Below are positions 31,203 through 39,626 of a DNA stretch of 46,268 nt, in pieces. Position 1 is the stretch's first letter; each line of letters starts with the position of its first letter. The notes under the pieces are model-generated. The model saw nothing but the letters and a program-made list of their open reading frames with translations. It ran no database searches and was not told the DNA's origin. Made by a program: the position numbers and the translations under genes. This stretch comes from JAKFEW01 sp036675505 (lineage in GTDB: Bacteria; Cyanobacteriota; Sericytochromatia; S15B-MN24; JAQBPE01), in assembly GCA_036675505.1 (NCBI GenBank), contig JAKFEW010000006.1:1-46268 (forward strand), read 5' to 3'.

Positions 31203-32423
31203 TCAGGCCGAAGCGACCGCGAAGACCTTTTCGACGGCTTCGCAGACATCCCCGAGGTCGCCGTCGGCGAGGGTCGGGTGGACCAGGAACATGAGCGAGG
31301 TCTCGCCCAGCTCGCGGGCCACCGGCAGCCGCTCGGCCGGCCGCCATTCGGGCGGGAAGGCCTTCTCGAGGTAGATCTCGCTGCAGCTGCCGCTGAAGCA
31401 CGGCACGCCCTCGGCGGCGATCGCGGCCATCAGCCGGTCGCGGTCCCAGCCCGGGGCCAGCCGCTCGGGCCGCACGAAGGCGTAGAACTTGTACCAGGCA
31501 TGGGTCACGTCCGCCGGCGGCGCCGGCACGCGCAGCGCGGGGATCGCCTCGAAGCAGGCCCTGAGCCGCTCGGCGTGACGCGTGCGCGTGGCGAGCCAGG
31601 CCGCGAGCTTCGCGAGCTGCGCCCGGCCGATCGCGGCCTGCGGCTCGGTCAGCCGCATGTTGGTGCCCCACGACTCGTGCAGCCAGCGGAAGCCCGGCCC
31701 ATGCGTGCGGTTGTAGACCGCGTCCCAGCTCTTGCCGTGGTCCTTGAAGCTCCAGGCCCTGTGCCAGCGGGCCTCGTCGGCCAGCGTGAGCATGCCGCCC
31801 TCGCCGCCGGTCGTGAGGATCTTGTCCTGGCAGAAGGAGAACGCGCCGATGTCGCCGATGCTGCCCACGGCTCGGCCCTTGTAGGTCGCACCCAGCGCCT
31901 GCGCGCAGTCCTCGATCACGAAGAGCCCCCGTTCGCGGGCGAGCGCCATCAGCGGGTCCAGATCCACCGGCCAGCCGGCCAGGTGCACGGCGATCACGGC
32001 CTTCGTGCGCGGCGTGAGCACCGCCGCCACGCTCTCGGCGGTGAGGTTCTGGCTGTCCGGGTCGACGTCGGCGCAGACCGGGCGGGCGCCGCGCATGGCC
32101 GCGCAGCTGGCCGAGGCGATGAAGGTGCGGCTGCTCGTGACCACCTCGTCGCCCGGGCCGACGTCGAGCACCTGCAGCGCGAGCTCGAGCGCGACGGTGC
32201 CGTTGGCGAGGGCGATCGCGTGCGGCACGTCGTGGTAGGCCGCGAACTCGCGCTCGAAGGCGCGGCCCTCATCGCCGGTCCAGTAGTTGACCTGGCCGGA
32301 GGCCAGCACGGCCGCGACGGCTGCGATCTCGTCGGCGGCGAAGTGGGGCCAGGCCGGCAGCGGGTCGGTGCGGACGGGCGGGCCGCCGTCGATGGCGAGG
32401 GGGCGTTCGGTGGTGGTGGACAT
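31203..32423 (-). CDS. DegT/DnrJ/EryC1 PLP-dependent sugar aminotransferase
   Basis: The 406-residue enzyme has the class hallmarks: ANGTVALELAL (73-83) at the PLP-phosphate site, SSRTFIASA (98-106), VIEDCAQALGATYKG (Asp172 holds the pyridine nitrogen), and the Schiff-base lysine in FSFCQDKILTTGGEGG (K201). The later HDHGKSWDAVYN-like region reads FKDHGKSWDAVYNR, followed by SWGTNMRLTEPQAAIGRAQL. These enzymes transfer an amino group from glutamate to nucleotide 3- or 4-keto sugars. With the dehydratase just downstream, a 4-keto-6-deoxy-HexNAc is the likeliest substrate. It is cytoplasmic and of normal length. The ATG has GGAGAACC-like sequence upstream. Confidence 0.93.
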   Translation of the reverse strand: MSTTTERPLAIDGGPPVRTDPLPAWPHFAADEIAAVAAVLASGQVNYWTGDEGRAFEREFAAYHDVPHAIALANGTVALELALQVLDVGPGDEVVTSSRTFIASASCAAMRGARPVCADVDPDSQNLTAESVAAVLTPRTKAVIAVHLAGWPVDLDPLMALARERGLFVIEDCAQALGATYKGRAVGSIGDIGAFSFCQDKILTTGGEGGMLTLADEARWHRAWSFKDHGKSWDAVYNRTHGPGFRWLHESWGTNMRLTEPQAAIGRAQLAKLAAWLATRTRHAERLRACFEAIPALRVPAPPADVTHAWYKFYAFVRPERLAPGWDRDRLMAAIAAEGVPCFSGSCSEIYLEKAFPPEWRPAERLPVARELGETSLMFLVHPTLADGDLGDVCEAVEKVFAVASA

Positions 32424-32470
32424 GGCGGTTCTCCGAGGGCGCGCCCCATTTTACCGTGTCCCTGCCCTCC

Positions 32471-32510
32471 CCGCCCGGGCACCCTTCCGGAGCAAAAGGT
32501 GCCCGGGCGG
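32471..32510 (-). terminator. Strong 13-bp hairpin between dehydrogenase and aminotransferase genes
   Basis: CCGCCCGGGCACC (32471-32483) pairs perfectly with GGTGCCCGGGCGG (32498-32510) across a 14-base loop. It lies nine bases past the stop of the 6-dehydrogenase gene. On the minus strand the loop contains TTTTGC, but no T-run follows the stem, so it may be a terminator, a processing site or an attenuator. Confidence 0.5.
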
Positions 32511-32518
32511 AAGATGGG

Positions 32519-33814
<1,296 letters not shown>

Positions 33815-33927
33815 CGCATCATTCTTCTCCAACCGACCGCTGACAGCAAGAGCCGCTGTCGGCAGGCGGGTCTTGATAGGTCGGCCTGGCGGGTATCGAG
33901 CGCGATAGTCACGGACGGGACGATGTC

Positions 33928-33957
33928 TGGACATTTAATCCCGTTAGGGAATAAAAT
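33928..33957 (+). promoter_or_regulatory. Sigma-70-like promoter TGGACA-N18-TAAAAT
   Basis: TGGACA (33928-33933) and TAAAAT (33952-33957) precede the GIY-YIG/HTH gene. The palindrome O1 fills the spacer up to the -10, and O2 follows the expected start of transcription near 33964, a textbook repressor layout. Confidence 0.6.
33937..33952. promoter_or_regulatory. Palindromic operator O1
   Basis: AATCCCGTTAGGGAAT is an imperfect inverted repeat (TCCC-N4-GGGA core). Its centre is 30 bases from that of O2, close to three helical turns. Confidence 0.6.
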
Positions 33958-33967
33958 TTGACTTGAA

Positions 33968-33981
33968 TTCCTGATCGGGAA
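33968..33981. promoter_or_regulatory. Palindromic operator O2
   Basis: TTCCTGATCGGGAA matches O3 at 12 of 14 positions. It covers part of the ribosome-binding site (GGGAAGGA) of the gene starting at 33991. Confidence 0.65.
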
Positions 33982-33990
33982 GGATTGCAG

Positions 33991-34569
33991 ATGGGACTCG
34001 TTTATATCCTGGCCCACGAGCGGATCCCAGGCCTGGTCAAGATCGGTTTCACCGAGACGACGGTGGAGGAGCGTGTCAGAGACATCAGCTCAGCCACAGG
34101 TGTGCCAGGCCACTTCCGTGTCGCAGCACAATTCGAGGTAGACCAGCCTCAGAAGGTGGAGGCCTGGATTCACAAGGCCCTGGCCCACGTCAGGCTTCTC
34201 AACCAGAAGGAGTTCTTCGAGACCTCGTTGCGACATGCCAAGGAAGTCGTTGAGGCGGCAATTGGCGGAGTGGCGATCGAGAATCGAGTCGTGGAGCCAG
34301 CACCTCTGGCTCTATTGGTTCAGAGCCCGGAGCACCTGGGCGATGCGATTCGGAAAGCGCGCAAGAGCCAGAAAATGACCCAGGCCGAGCTGGCCGAGAA
34401 GGCCGGCTGTGGCGTTCGAGCGGTGGTTGAGATCGAGAAGGGGAAGCCCACCGCGGAAGTGGGCCTCGTTCTACGGCTCCTCGCCGCAGCAGGCGTCCGG
34501 CTCATCGTGGACGGTATGGACCCTGGCGGCCGGCACGCCCAGGTCGGGGCGCATCGCGCGGATCCTTGA
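33991..34569 (+). CDS. GIY-YIG/T5orf172-like domain fused to XRE-type HTH
   Basis: The ATG at 33991 is preceded by GGGAAGGA at seven bases; the family also begins with VYIL near residue 4. The 192-residue product has an N-terminal GIY-YIG-superfamily domain of the T5orf172/MUG113 type (VYILAHERIPGLVKIGFTE, residues 4-22, Arg28, a Glu in KVEAWIHKAL, and QKEFFETSLRHA). The C-terminal XRE helix-turn-helix spans about 112-172 (LGDAIRKARKSQKMTQAEL, VVEIEKGKPTAEVGLVLRLL) in HipB wording. It probably binds the palindromes at its own promoter. Whether the nuclease-like half is active is unknown. Base use is less GC-biased than in neighbours, suggesting transfer. Fusion of these two domains in one short protein is uncommon. 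Confidence 0.82.
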   Translation: MGLVYILAHERIPGLVKIGFTETTVEERVRDISSATGVPGHFRVAAQFEVDQPQKVEAWIHKALAHVRLLNQKEFFETSLRHAKEVVEAAIGGVAIENRVVEPAPLALLVQSPEHLGDAIRKARKSQKMTQAELAEKAGCGVRAVVEIEKGKPTAEVGLVLRLLAAAGVRLIVDGMDPGGRHAQVGAHRADP

Positions 34570-34594
34570 TCCGGATCGTTTGGCGAGATAGGAT
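34566..34594 (+). promoter_or_regulatory. Sigma-70-like promoter TTGATC-N17-TAGGAT
   Basis: TTGATC (34566-34571, overlapping the previous stop) and TAGGAT (34589-34594) are 17 bases apart. The predicted start of transcription falls inside O3. Confidence 0.6.
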
Positions 34595-34595
34595 G

Positions 34596-34609
34596 TTCCC
34601 GAACGGGAA
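34596..34609. promoter_or_regulatory. Palindromic operator O3
   Basis: TTCCCGAACGGGAA has perfect six-base arms around a two-base centre, right behind the -10. It overlaps the ribosome-binding site GGGAAGAG of the HipB-like gene, so the bound protein could block both initiation steps. Confidence 0.68.
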
Positions 34610-34615
34610 GAGCAA

Positions 34616-34831
34616 ATGCGAATCGCGACCGCGGCCGATGTCGGCCAGCTCGTCAGACAAGCCCGCAAGCTCCTGGGGCTCACCCAAGCCGAGCTCGCCG
34701 GGGCTTCTGGCGTGGGTGTTCGCTTCGTGATCGAGCTGGAGCAGGGCAAGCCGACCTGCGAGCTCCAAAAAGCGCTCACGGTCCTGGCGATGCTCGGCAT
34801 CACGCTCACCGCCGAGGGCTTCGACGCATGA
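34616..34831 (+). CDS. HipB-like antitoxin/repressor (XRE HTH)
   Basis: This 71-residue protein is a minimal XRE-family HTH of the HipB type: VGQLVRQARKLLGLTQAEL (residues 9-27), then SGVGVRFVIELEQGKPTCELQKALTVLAMLG. HipB proteins neutralise the HipA kinase and repress the operon through TATCC-N8-GGATA-like palindromes; here the palindrome is TTCCC-N4-GGGAA. The ATG overlaps nothing upstream; the stop overlaps the next start by four bases (ATGA), the normal hipBA arrangement. Sequence similarity to the HTH half of the gene at 33991 (both KGKPT/QGKPT) suggests the two arose by duplication or act on the same operators. No HipA kinase remains to neutralise. Confidence 0.85.
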   Translation: MRIATAADVGQLVRQARKLLGLTQAELAGASGVGVRFVIELEQGKPTCELQKALTVLAMLGITLTAEGFDA

Positions 34832-35247
34832 GCTTCGACGCGCTGTCCGTCCGCCTGCACGGCGTGCCCGTCGGGGAGCTCAGGCAGGCGCATGCCACCG
34901 GGCGGCTGAGCTTCGCGTACGCGTCGGCAACGTCGCAGCGGTTATCGTTGCACATGCCGCCCCGCGAGGAACCTTACGACCACGAATCTTGTGAGGCCTT
35001 CTTCGGGGGCCTGCTCCCCGAGAGCGAGCAGGCCCGGAAGGCCATCGCGCGGCGGTTCGGCGCGAACGCCCGCAACACTTTCAGCATGCTGCGGGCGATC
35101 GGCTACGACTGCGCGGGCGCCGTATCGCTGCATGATCCGGCCGAGCCCGTCGGACCGGCCGAGGGCTTCTTGCCCGTGGCCGAGCCGCTTCGAGCGTTCC
35201 GGGTCTTGAGCGCGGTGGGCGGACGTCAGCGCAAGGCCGCCTGGTAG
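34828..35247 (+). pseudogene. HipA remnant, N-terminal subdomain only
   Basis: The 139-residue open frame begins as a HipA kinase: LSVRLHGVPVGELRQ, GRLSFAYAS, LSLHMPPREEPYDHES, FFGGLLPESEQARKAIARRFG, NTFSMLRAIGYDCAGAVSLH. This is the N-subdomain 1 (couple_hipA). HipA proteins are about 400-440 residues; the entire kinase core, with its ATP-binding loop, catalytic Asp and autophosphorylated Ser, is missing. Conservation stops near residue 120, and the last part (RAFRVLSAVGGRQRKAAW) reads into the 3' end of the minus-strand glycosyltransferase gene, overlapping it by 22 bases. A deletion or recombination joined the two around 35190-35226. It cannot be a toxin kinase; it might still bind HipB. 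Confidence 0.82.
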
Positions 35248-36332
35248 ACAGCGAGCGTACGGTCCACCATGACCTCGAGGGTGAAACGCTCGCGCGCCCG
35301 CGCCCGCCCCGCCGCGCCGAACCGCTCCCGCCGCACAGGGTCCGCGAGCGTGGCGAAGGCGGCCGCGAAGCCCGCCACGTCGCCCGGCGGCACCAGCACG
35401 CCGGTCTCGCCGTCCGCCACCACCTCGGGGATCGCGCTGATCGCGCTGGCCGCCACCGGGCGCCCCGCGGCCATCGCCTCGAGCAGCACCAGGCCGAAGC
35501 CCTCGAAGGCCGAGGTGAGCGCGAAGACGTCGAAGGCCGCCATCACGGCCGGGATGTCGGTCTGGAAGCCGGCCCACACCACGTCGTGCAGGCCGAGCGC
35601 TTCAGCCTGTGCGCGCAGCTCGCCTTCCAGCGGGCCGGCCCCGACGATCACGAGGCGGGCCGCCGGGGTGCCAGCGGCGCGGAACTGCGCGAAGGCTCCG
35701 AGCAGGATATGGAGCGCCTTCTGCGGCACGAGGCGCGCGGCCGTGCCGATCACCAGCGTGTCGGCGCCCACGCCCCAGCTATCGCGCAGCGCCTGCACCC
35801 GCGCCGGGTCGACGGCGTCGTAGGGCTGGAGGTCGATGCCGTAGGGGATCGTCCGGACCCGCTCGGCCGGCACGCCGAGATCCGGCCCGGTCAGGTAGCC
35901 GGCGACGGCCGCGGAGATCGCGATGAAGGCGGCCGAGCGGCGGCCGACGAAGCGCCCGACCGCGGCGGGGAAAGGCCCAGGGTAGAAGCGCGCGACGTTG
36001 TGCTTGCTCGTGATCAGGGGCGTGGCGTCCCCCAGCAGCGCCGCGGCGGCGTAGAGCTCGGCGGGCGGCATGTGGGCGTGGACCACGTCGGGGCGCCGCT
36101 CGCGGATCACGGCTTTCAGGCGCAAGAGCGGCCGCAGGTCGCCGTAGAAGCGGCGTGCGAGCGGATGCACGCTGATGCCGAGCGCTTCGAGCGCGGGTTG
36201 CCAGTAGGGCGCCTTGCGCAAGTAGGCCACGGCGACCTCGTGCCCGCGCGCGCGCTGGCCCTTCGCCAGCTCGAAGAGGTGGCTCTCGGCGCCGCCCTTG
36301 GCGATCGTGGTGATCACGTGGAGGATCTTCAT
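35226..36332 (-). CDS. GT4-family glycosyltransferase
   Basis: The 368-residue enzyme has the GT-B fold of family GT4. The N-terminal domain begins MKILHVITTIAKGGAESHLFELAKG (the glycine-rich donor/acceptor loop), with VVHAHMPPAELYAAAAL and the linker VPAERVRTIPYGID. The C-terminal domain has VIGTAARLVPQKALHILLGAF, LVIVGAGPLEGEL, VVWAGFQTDIPAVMAAFDVF and the E-x7-E motif in SAFEGFGLVLLEAMAAGRPV, which holds the nucleotide sugar. It transfers a sugar from an NDP donor with retention to a lipid-linked glycan at the inner membrane. The start at 36332 is chosen by the family N-terminus; no strong ribosome-binding site is seen. It is the only plus/minus break inside the locus at this place, flanked by two transferred cassettes. 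Confidence 0.92.
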   Translation of the reverse strand: MKILHVITTIAKGGAESHLFELAKGQRARGHEVAVAYLRKAPYWQPALEALGISVHPLARRFYGDLRPLLRLKAVIRERRPDVVHAHMPPAELYAAAALLGDATPLITSKHNVARFYPGPFPAAVGRFVGRRSAAFIAISAAVAGYLTGPDLGVPAERVRTIPYGIDLQPYDAVDPARVQALRDSWGVGADTLVIGTAARLVPQKALHILLGAFAQFRAAGTPAARLVIVGAGPLEGELRAQAEALGLHDVVWAGFQTDIPAVMAAFDVFALTSAFEGFGLVLLEAMAAGRPVAASAISAIPEVVADGETGVLVPPGDVAGFAAAFATLADPVRRERFGAAGRARARERFTLEVMVDRTLAVYQAALR

Positions 36333-36425
36333 ACGAACGCCATGATCGCGCGTACCGACGCCGCGCGCCATCCCCCGCGATGCGACGAAACATTAATTCA
36401 AAGACCAGCAACGTCCTGTACGCGT

Positions 36426-36442
36426 AACTACAAAATGTAGTT
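36426..36442. promoter_or_regulatory. Palindromic operator P1, AACTAC-N5-GTAGTT
   Basis: AACTACAAAATGTAGTT has perfect six-base arms around AAAAT. It sits just upstream of the -35 of the promoter for the two-gene cassette. Confidence 0.65.
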
Positions 36443-36469
36443 GTCATTGACTACGTTTTGTAGTAGAGT
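36441..36469 (+). promoter_or_regulatory. Sigma-70-like promoter TTGTCA-N17-TAGAGT
   Basis: TTGTCA (36441-36446) and TAGAGT (36464-36469) are 17 bases apart. Palindrome P2 fills the spacer, so a bound regulator would occlude the polymerase. Confidence 0.6.
36450..36464. promoter_or_regulatory. Palindromic operator P2, ACTAC-N5-GTAGT
   Basis: ACTACGTTTTGTAGT has the same arms as P1; on the other strand it reads ACTACAAAACGTAGT, one base different from P1. Centre-to-centre distance is 23 bases. Confidence 0.65.
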
Positions 36470-36565
36470 CAGGTGAGGGGAACCAAGTGTTCAGGTGCTT
36501 GTCTCCCACCACGTCAGCAACCTGGCCGATCCAGATCCCGAAAGGGATGGAGAGGCCATATTTAC

Positions 36566-36886
36566 ATGCACATTCGCCATGTTCAACTCCATCCTCACGC
36601 CGTTCTCGAGCCAATCGGGTTGAACGCCGTTCACGTCATCGAGGCCCTTACGACAGGATTTGCCTTCGCCAAGGCGATCGAGCGAGGGGGCGAGCAGACG
36701 CTCTGCGTTGGCTACGGTTATTCAGGTTTCTACCTATCTGGGACAGTTCTGCGGCTACGTCGTGGAAACGCGCAGGACGACTCGTTTCTCCGCATTCACT
36801 ACATTCAACAGGGCGACGTGGCGTTGGTGTTCGAGGCACACGAGGCCGAGAAATGGGAGATAGAAGAGTATGGAACCGAGTTTTGA
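36566..36886 (+). CDS. Small hypothetical protein, first gene of operator-controlled pair
   Basis: This 106-residue protein is not recognised. It starts at an ATG 17 bases after GGAGAGG, a long spacing; an earlier in-frame GTG (36473) would lie at or before the predicted start of transcription. The sequence has a mixed alpha/beta look: a helix VIEALTTGFAFAKAIERGG, then beta-like segments TLCVGYGYSGFYLSGTVLRL, FLRIHYIQQGDVALVF and a charged end EAEKWEIEEYGTEF. There is no signal peptide. Its end overlaps the next gene by 17 bases, so the two are coupled. Codons are clearly less GC-biased than in flanking genes. By position it could be the toxin or effector partner of the downstream RHH-like protein, but that is inference. 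Confidence 0.65.
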   Translation: MHIRHVQLHPHAVLEPIGLNAVHVIEALTTGFAFAKAIERGGEQTLCVGYGYSGFYLSGTVLRLRRGNAQDDSFLRIHYIQQGDVALVFEAHEAEKWEIEEYGTEF

Positions 36887-37262
36887 GGTGAATCCCGCCC
36901 TGATGCGAGCGCTCGAAGAGCACACGCGTGCTCACGCGGAGCTGGACAAGCAACACGCAGGTAAGCCCAAAGCCTCCGAAATTCTCGCGACCAACGCGGA
37001 GGTGCCCTTTTCGATGCGGCTCGGCGCCCAGGAACGCAAGCTCTTGTGGGCCCTCGCCCGGAATTCCGGCAAATCCATGTCTCAGCTCGCCCGCGAGATC
37101 CTCGTCGAGGGGCTGATGCGCCTCGAGTCCGCCCAAGACAGCTCGCAACCCGCGGTCGAGGCTACCGAGCTGGCGACCCTCATCGAGAACACGCGCAAGC
37201 TCACCATGCTCGCCCAATCGGTCGAAGCGACAGCGGAGCGTGTCGCGCGCCGGCTGCCATAG
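36870..37262 (+). CDS. Ribbon-helix-helix-like putative antitoxin/regulator
   Basis: The 130-residue protein has, at about residues 46-82, VPFSMRLGAQERKLLWALA followed by GKSMSQLAREILVEGLMRL. This is the beta-strand, helix, turn, helix pattern of CopG/Arc-type ribbon-helix-helix proteins (strand residues Ser-Met-Arg-Leu, then S-x-SxLAREIL). Such dimers bind short palindromes, so the two ACTAC-N5-GTAGT sites upstream are the natural target. The N-terminal part is helical and charged (MRALEEHTRAHAELDKQH), and the C-terminal part has a helix (LIENTRKLTMLAQSVEATAER) that could wrap a partner. The ATG lies inside the upstream gene. It is likely an autoregulated antitoxin or a plasmid/phage-type regulator. 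Confidence 0.65.
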   Translation: MEPSFEVNPALMRALEEHTRAHAELDKQHAGKPKASEILATNAEVPFSMRLGAQERKLLWALARNSGKSMSQLAREILVEGLMRLESAQDSSQPAVEATELATLIENTRKLTMLAQSVEATAERVARRLP

Positions 37263-37310
37263 AACGTCCCTTCCCAAGACTGGTATCGTAGGAAAGTCCT
37301 CCGCCCTCCT

Positions 37311-39626
37311 GTGACAAGCCTCCCCCGCGTGAAAATCCTCATCGTCACCGGCATCTTCCCCCCCGACCACGGCGGCCCGGCCACCTACGTGCCGGCGATC
37401 GCCCGGGCCCTCGCCGAGCGCCACACGGTGCTCGGCGTGGTCACCCTCAGCGACAGCCCCACCGCCCCTGACGACTTCCCCTTCCCGATCCACCGCATCC
37501 CGCGCGGCCAGCACCAGCTCAAGCGCCGGCTCGCCACCGTCGCCACGATCCGCCGCCTGGCCAAAGACGCGGACCTGGTCTACCTCAACGGCCTCGTGCT
37601 CGAGGGCATCCTCGCCTGCAAGGTGCTGGGCGCCAGGCCCGTGGTCGTGAAGGTGGTGGGCGACCTGGTCTGGGAGACCGCGCGCAACAAGGGCGTGACC
37701 GAGCTCAGCCTCGACGACTTCCAGGCCGCCCGCCACCCCACCGCCCTCGCGCTCGCCCGCAAGCTCCAGGGCTGGTACATGGCCAAAGCCGACGCGATCC
37801 TCACGCCCAGCCGCTACCTGGCCGGCCTGGTCGCGGGCTGGGGCGTGCCGGCGGACCGCATCCACGTGGTCTACAACGCCACCTACGACGGCGGCGAGCC
37901 GCCCGCCGTCGCGCCCACCGCCGACGTCGTGACCGTCGCCCGCCTGGTGCCCTGGAAGGGCATCGACGCCCTCGTGCGGCTCGCCGGCAAGCACGGCTGG
38001 ACGCTCCACGTCGTCGGCGACGGGCCGCTGCGCGGCGCGCTCGAGGCGCTCGCGCGCGAGGTCGGTGCCAGCGGCGTGGTCTTCCGCGGCCAGGTGGCCA
38101 AGGCCGACGTGCCGGCCGAGATCGCCGCCGGGCGCGTCTTCGTGCTGAACTCCACCTACGAGGGGCTGCCGCACATCGTGCTCGAGGCCAAGGCCGTGAA
38201 CCGGCCCGTGGTCGCCTCGGCGGCCGGCGGCACGCCCGAGACGATCACGGACGGCGTCGACGGCCTGCTCGTGCCGGTGGGCGACGATGCCGCGCTGGAA
38301 GCGGCGATCGCAGGCCTGCTCGCCGACCCCGCGCGCCGCGAGCGACTCGCCCAGGCCGGCCTCGCGCAGGTGCGCGACCAGTTCTCCTTCCAGCGCCTCG
38401 TGCGCGACACCGAGGCCCTGCTCGTGCGCACCGCCACAGGCCCTGAGATGCCCCCCGCCCGGCCGCTGAACGTCCTGCTGATCGGCAAGGACAGCACCCT
38501 CGGCGACGAGGGCCCAGGCGTCGCGAGCGACGCCCGCGCCCGCCACGTGCGCTACGCCGAGCTGCTGCGCGCCAGGCACCCCGCGAGCGAGATCCGCTGC
38601 GTCTACTACCGCCCGGCCAGCCGCGGCGCGCGCGACGAGGCCCCCGCCGAAGGCCTGCGGCTCTTCCCGACCGGCTCGCGCCACCGTGCCACGTTCCTGC
38701 TGGATCTCGTCCCGACCCTCCGCCGCGCGCTGGCCGGCGGCTGGCGGCCGCAGGTGATCTCGGTGCAGACGCCCTGGGAGGAAGGCCTGGTCGGCCTCGC
38801 GCTCGCGCGGGCGCTCGGCGCGCGCTTCGTGCCGCAGCTGCACTTCGACCTCTTCTCCGCGGAGTGGCTGCGCGAGCACCCGCTCAACCCCTGGCGCCGC
38901 CAGGTGGCGCGGCGCGTGCTCGGCGGCGCCGCCGCCGTGCGGGTCGTGTCGGCCGGCCTGCGCGACGCCGTCGTGCGCGAGCTCGGCTTGCCGCCTGAGC
39001 GCGTGTGCGTCGTGCCGGTCGGCGTGCGCTTCGCGCCCGCCCTTGGCCCGGCCGAGGCCCACAAGGCCGCGCTGGATCGGCAGCTCGTCGGCCACCCGGT
39101 CGTGCTCTTCGTCGGCCGCTTCCACGCGGCCAAGAACCTGCAGCTCTGGCTCGACGCCGCCGCCCGCATCGCTGTGGAGGTGCCGGCCGCGCGCTTCGTG
39201 CTCGCGGGCGACGGCCCGGAGGCCGCGCGCGTCCGCGCGCGCGCCGCCGAGCTCGGGCTCCTTGAAAAAACGCACTTCCTGGGCGCGGTCGGCCACGAGC
39301 GGCTGCCCGCCGTCTACGCCGCCGCTGACGTCTTCATGCTCAGCTCCGACCACGAGGGCTTCGGCCGCGTGATCGTCGAGGCGGGCCTCGCGGGCGTGCC
39401 GACGGTCGCGACCGACTGCCCCGGCCCGCGCGAGCTGCTCGCGGCGGGCGGCGGCGTGCTGGTGCCGCGCGGCGAGGCCCAGGCCCTGGCCGCGGCGGTC
39501 GTGGCGCTGCTGCGCGACGACGCGGCGCGCAGGCACGCGGGGGCTGCCGCCCAGGCGCACATGGCGGCGTCCTTCGCCATGGACGCGCTGGTCGCGCGGC
39601 TGGTGGCCTGCTGGGAGCCCGCATGA
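37311..39626 (+). CDS. Fused double GT4 glycosyltransferase
   Basis: The 771-residue protein contains two complete GT-B glycosyltransferases of family GT4 in one chain. The first (about 7-382) begins VKILIVTGIFPPDHGGPATYV, has VVTVARLVPWKGIDALVRLA, LHVVGDGPLRGAL and the E-x7-E-type NSTYEGLPHIVLEAKAVNRP. The second (about 390-771) begins PLNVLLIGKDSTLG, has VVLFVGRFHAAKNLQLWLDA, FVLAGDGPEAARV and SSDHEGFGRVIVEAGLAGVP. The second sugar could be added right after the first, on a lipid-linked acceptor. Start: GTG 37311 gives the listed protein; GTG 37329 is an alternative. The next gene overlaps by four bases. It begins the plus-strand part of the glycan operon, right behind the RHH cassette. Confidence 0.9.
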   Translation: MTSLPRVKILIVTGIFPPDHGGPATYVPAIARALAERHTVLGVVTLSDSPTAPDDFPFPIHRIPRGQHQLKRRLATVATIRRLAKDADLVYLNGLVLEGILACKVLGARPVVVKVVGDLVWETARNKGVTELSLDDFQAARHPTALALARKLQGWYMAKADAILTPSRYLAGLVAGWGVPADRIHVVYNATYDGGEPPAVAPTADVVTVARLVPWKGIDALVRLAGKHGWTLHVVGDGPLRGALEALAREVGASGVVFRGQVAKADVPAEIAAGRVFVLNSTYEGLPHIVLEAKAVNRPVVASAAGGTPETITDGVDGLLVPVGDDAALEAAIAGLLADPARRERLAQAGLAQVRDQFSFQRLVRDTEALLVRTATGPEMPPARPLNVLLIGKDSTLGDEGPGVASDARARHVRYAELLRARHPASEIRCVYYRPASRGARDEAPAEGLRLFPTGSRHRATFLLDLVPTLRRALAGGWRPQVISVQTPWEEGLVGLALARALGARFVPQLHFDLFSAEWLREHPLNPWRRQVARRVLGGAAAVRVVSAGLRDAVVRELGLPPERVCVVPVGVRFAPALGPAEAHKAALDRQLVGHPVVLFVGRFHAAKNLQLWLDAAARIAVEVPAARFVLAGDGPEAARVRARAAELGLLEKTHFLGAVGHERLPAVYAAADVFMLSSDHEGFGRVIVEAGLAGVPTVATDCPGPRELLAAGGGVLVPRGEAQALAAAVVALLRDDAARRHAGAAAQAHMAASFAMDALVARLVACWEPA

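Noticed and set aside
36487..36891. Alternative 134-codon frame over the small cassette gene
   Set aside because: It is Arg/Ser-rich shadow coding with no domain, and it ends out of phase with the overlap to the RHH-like gene.
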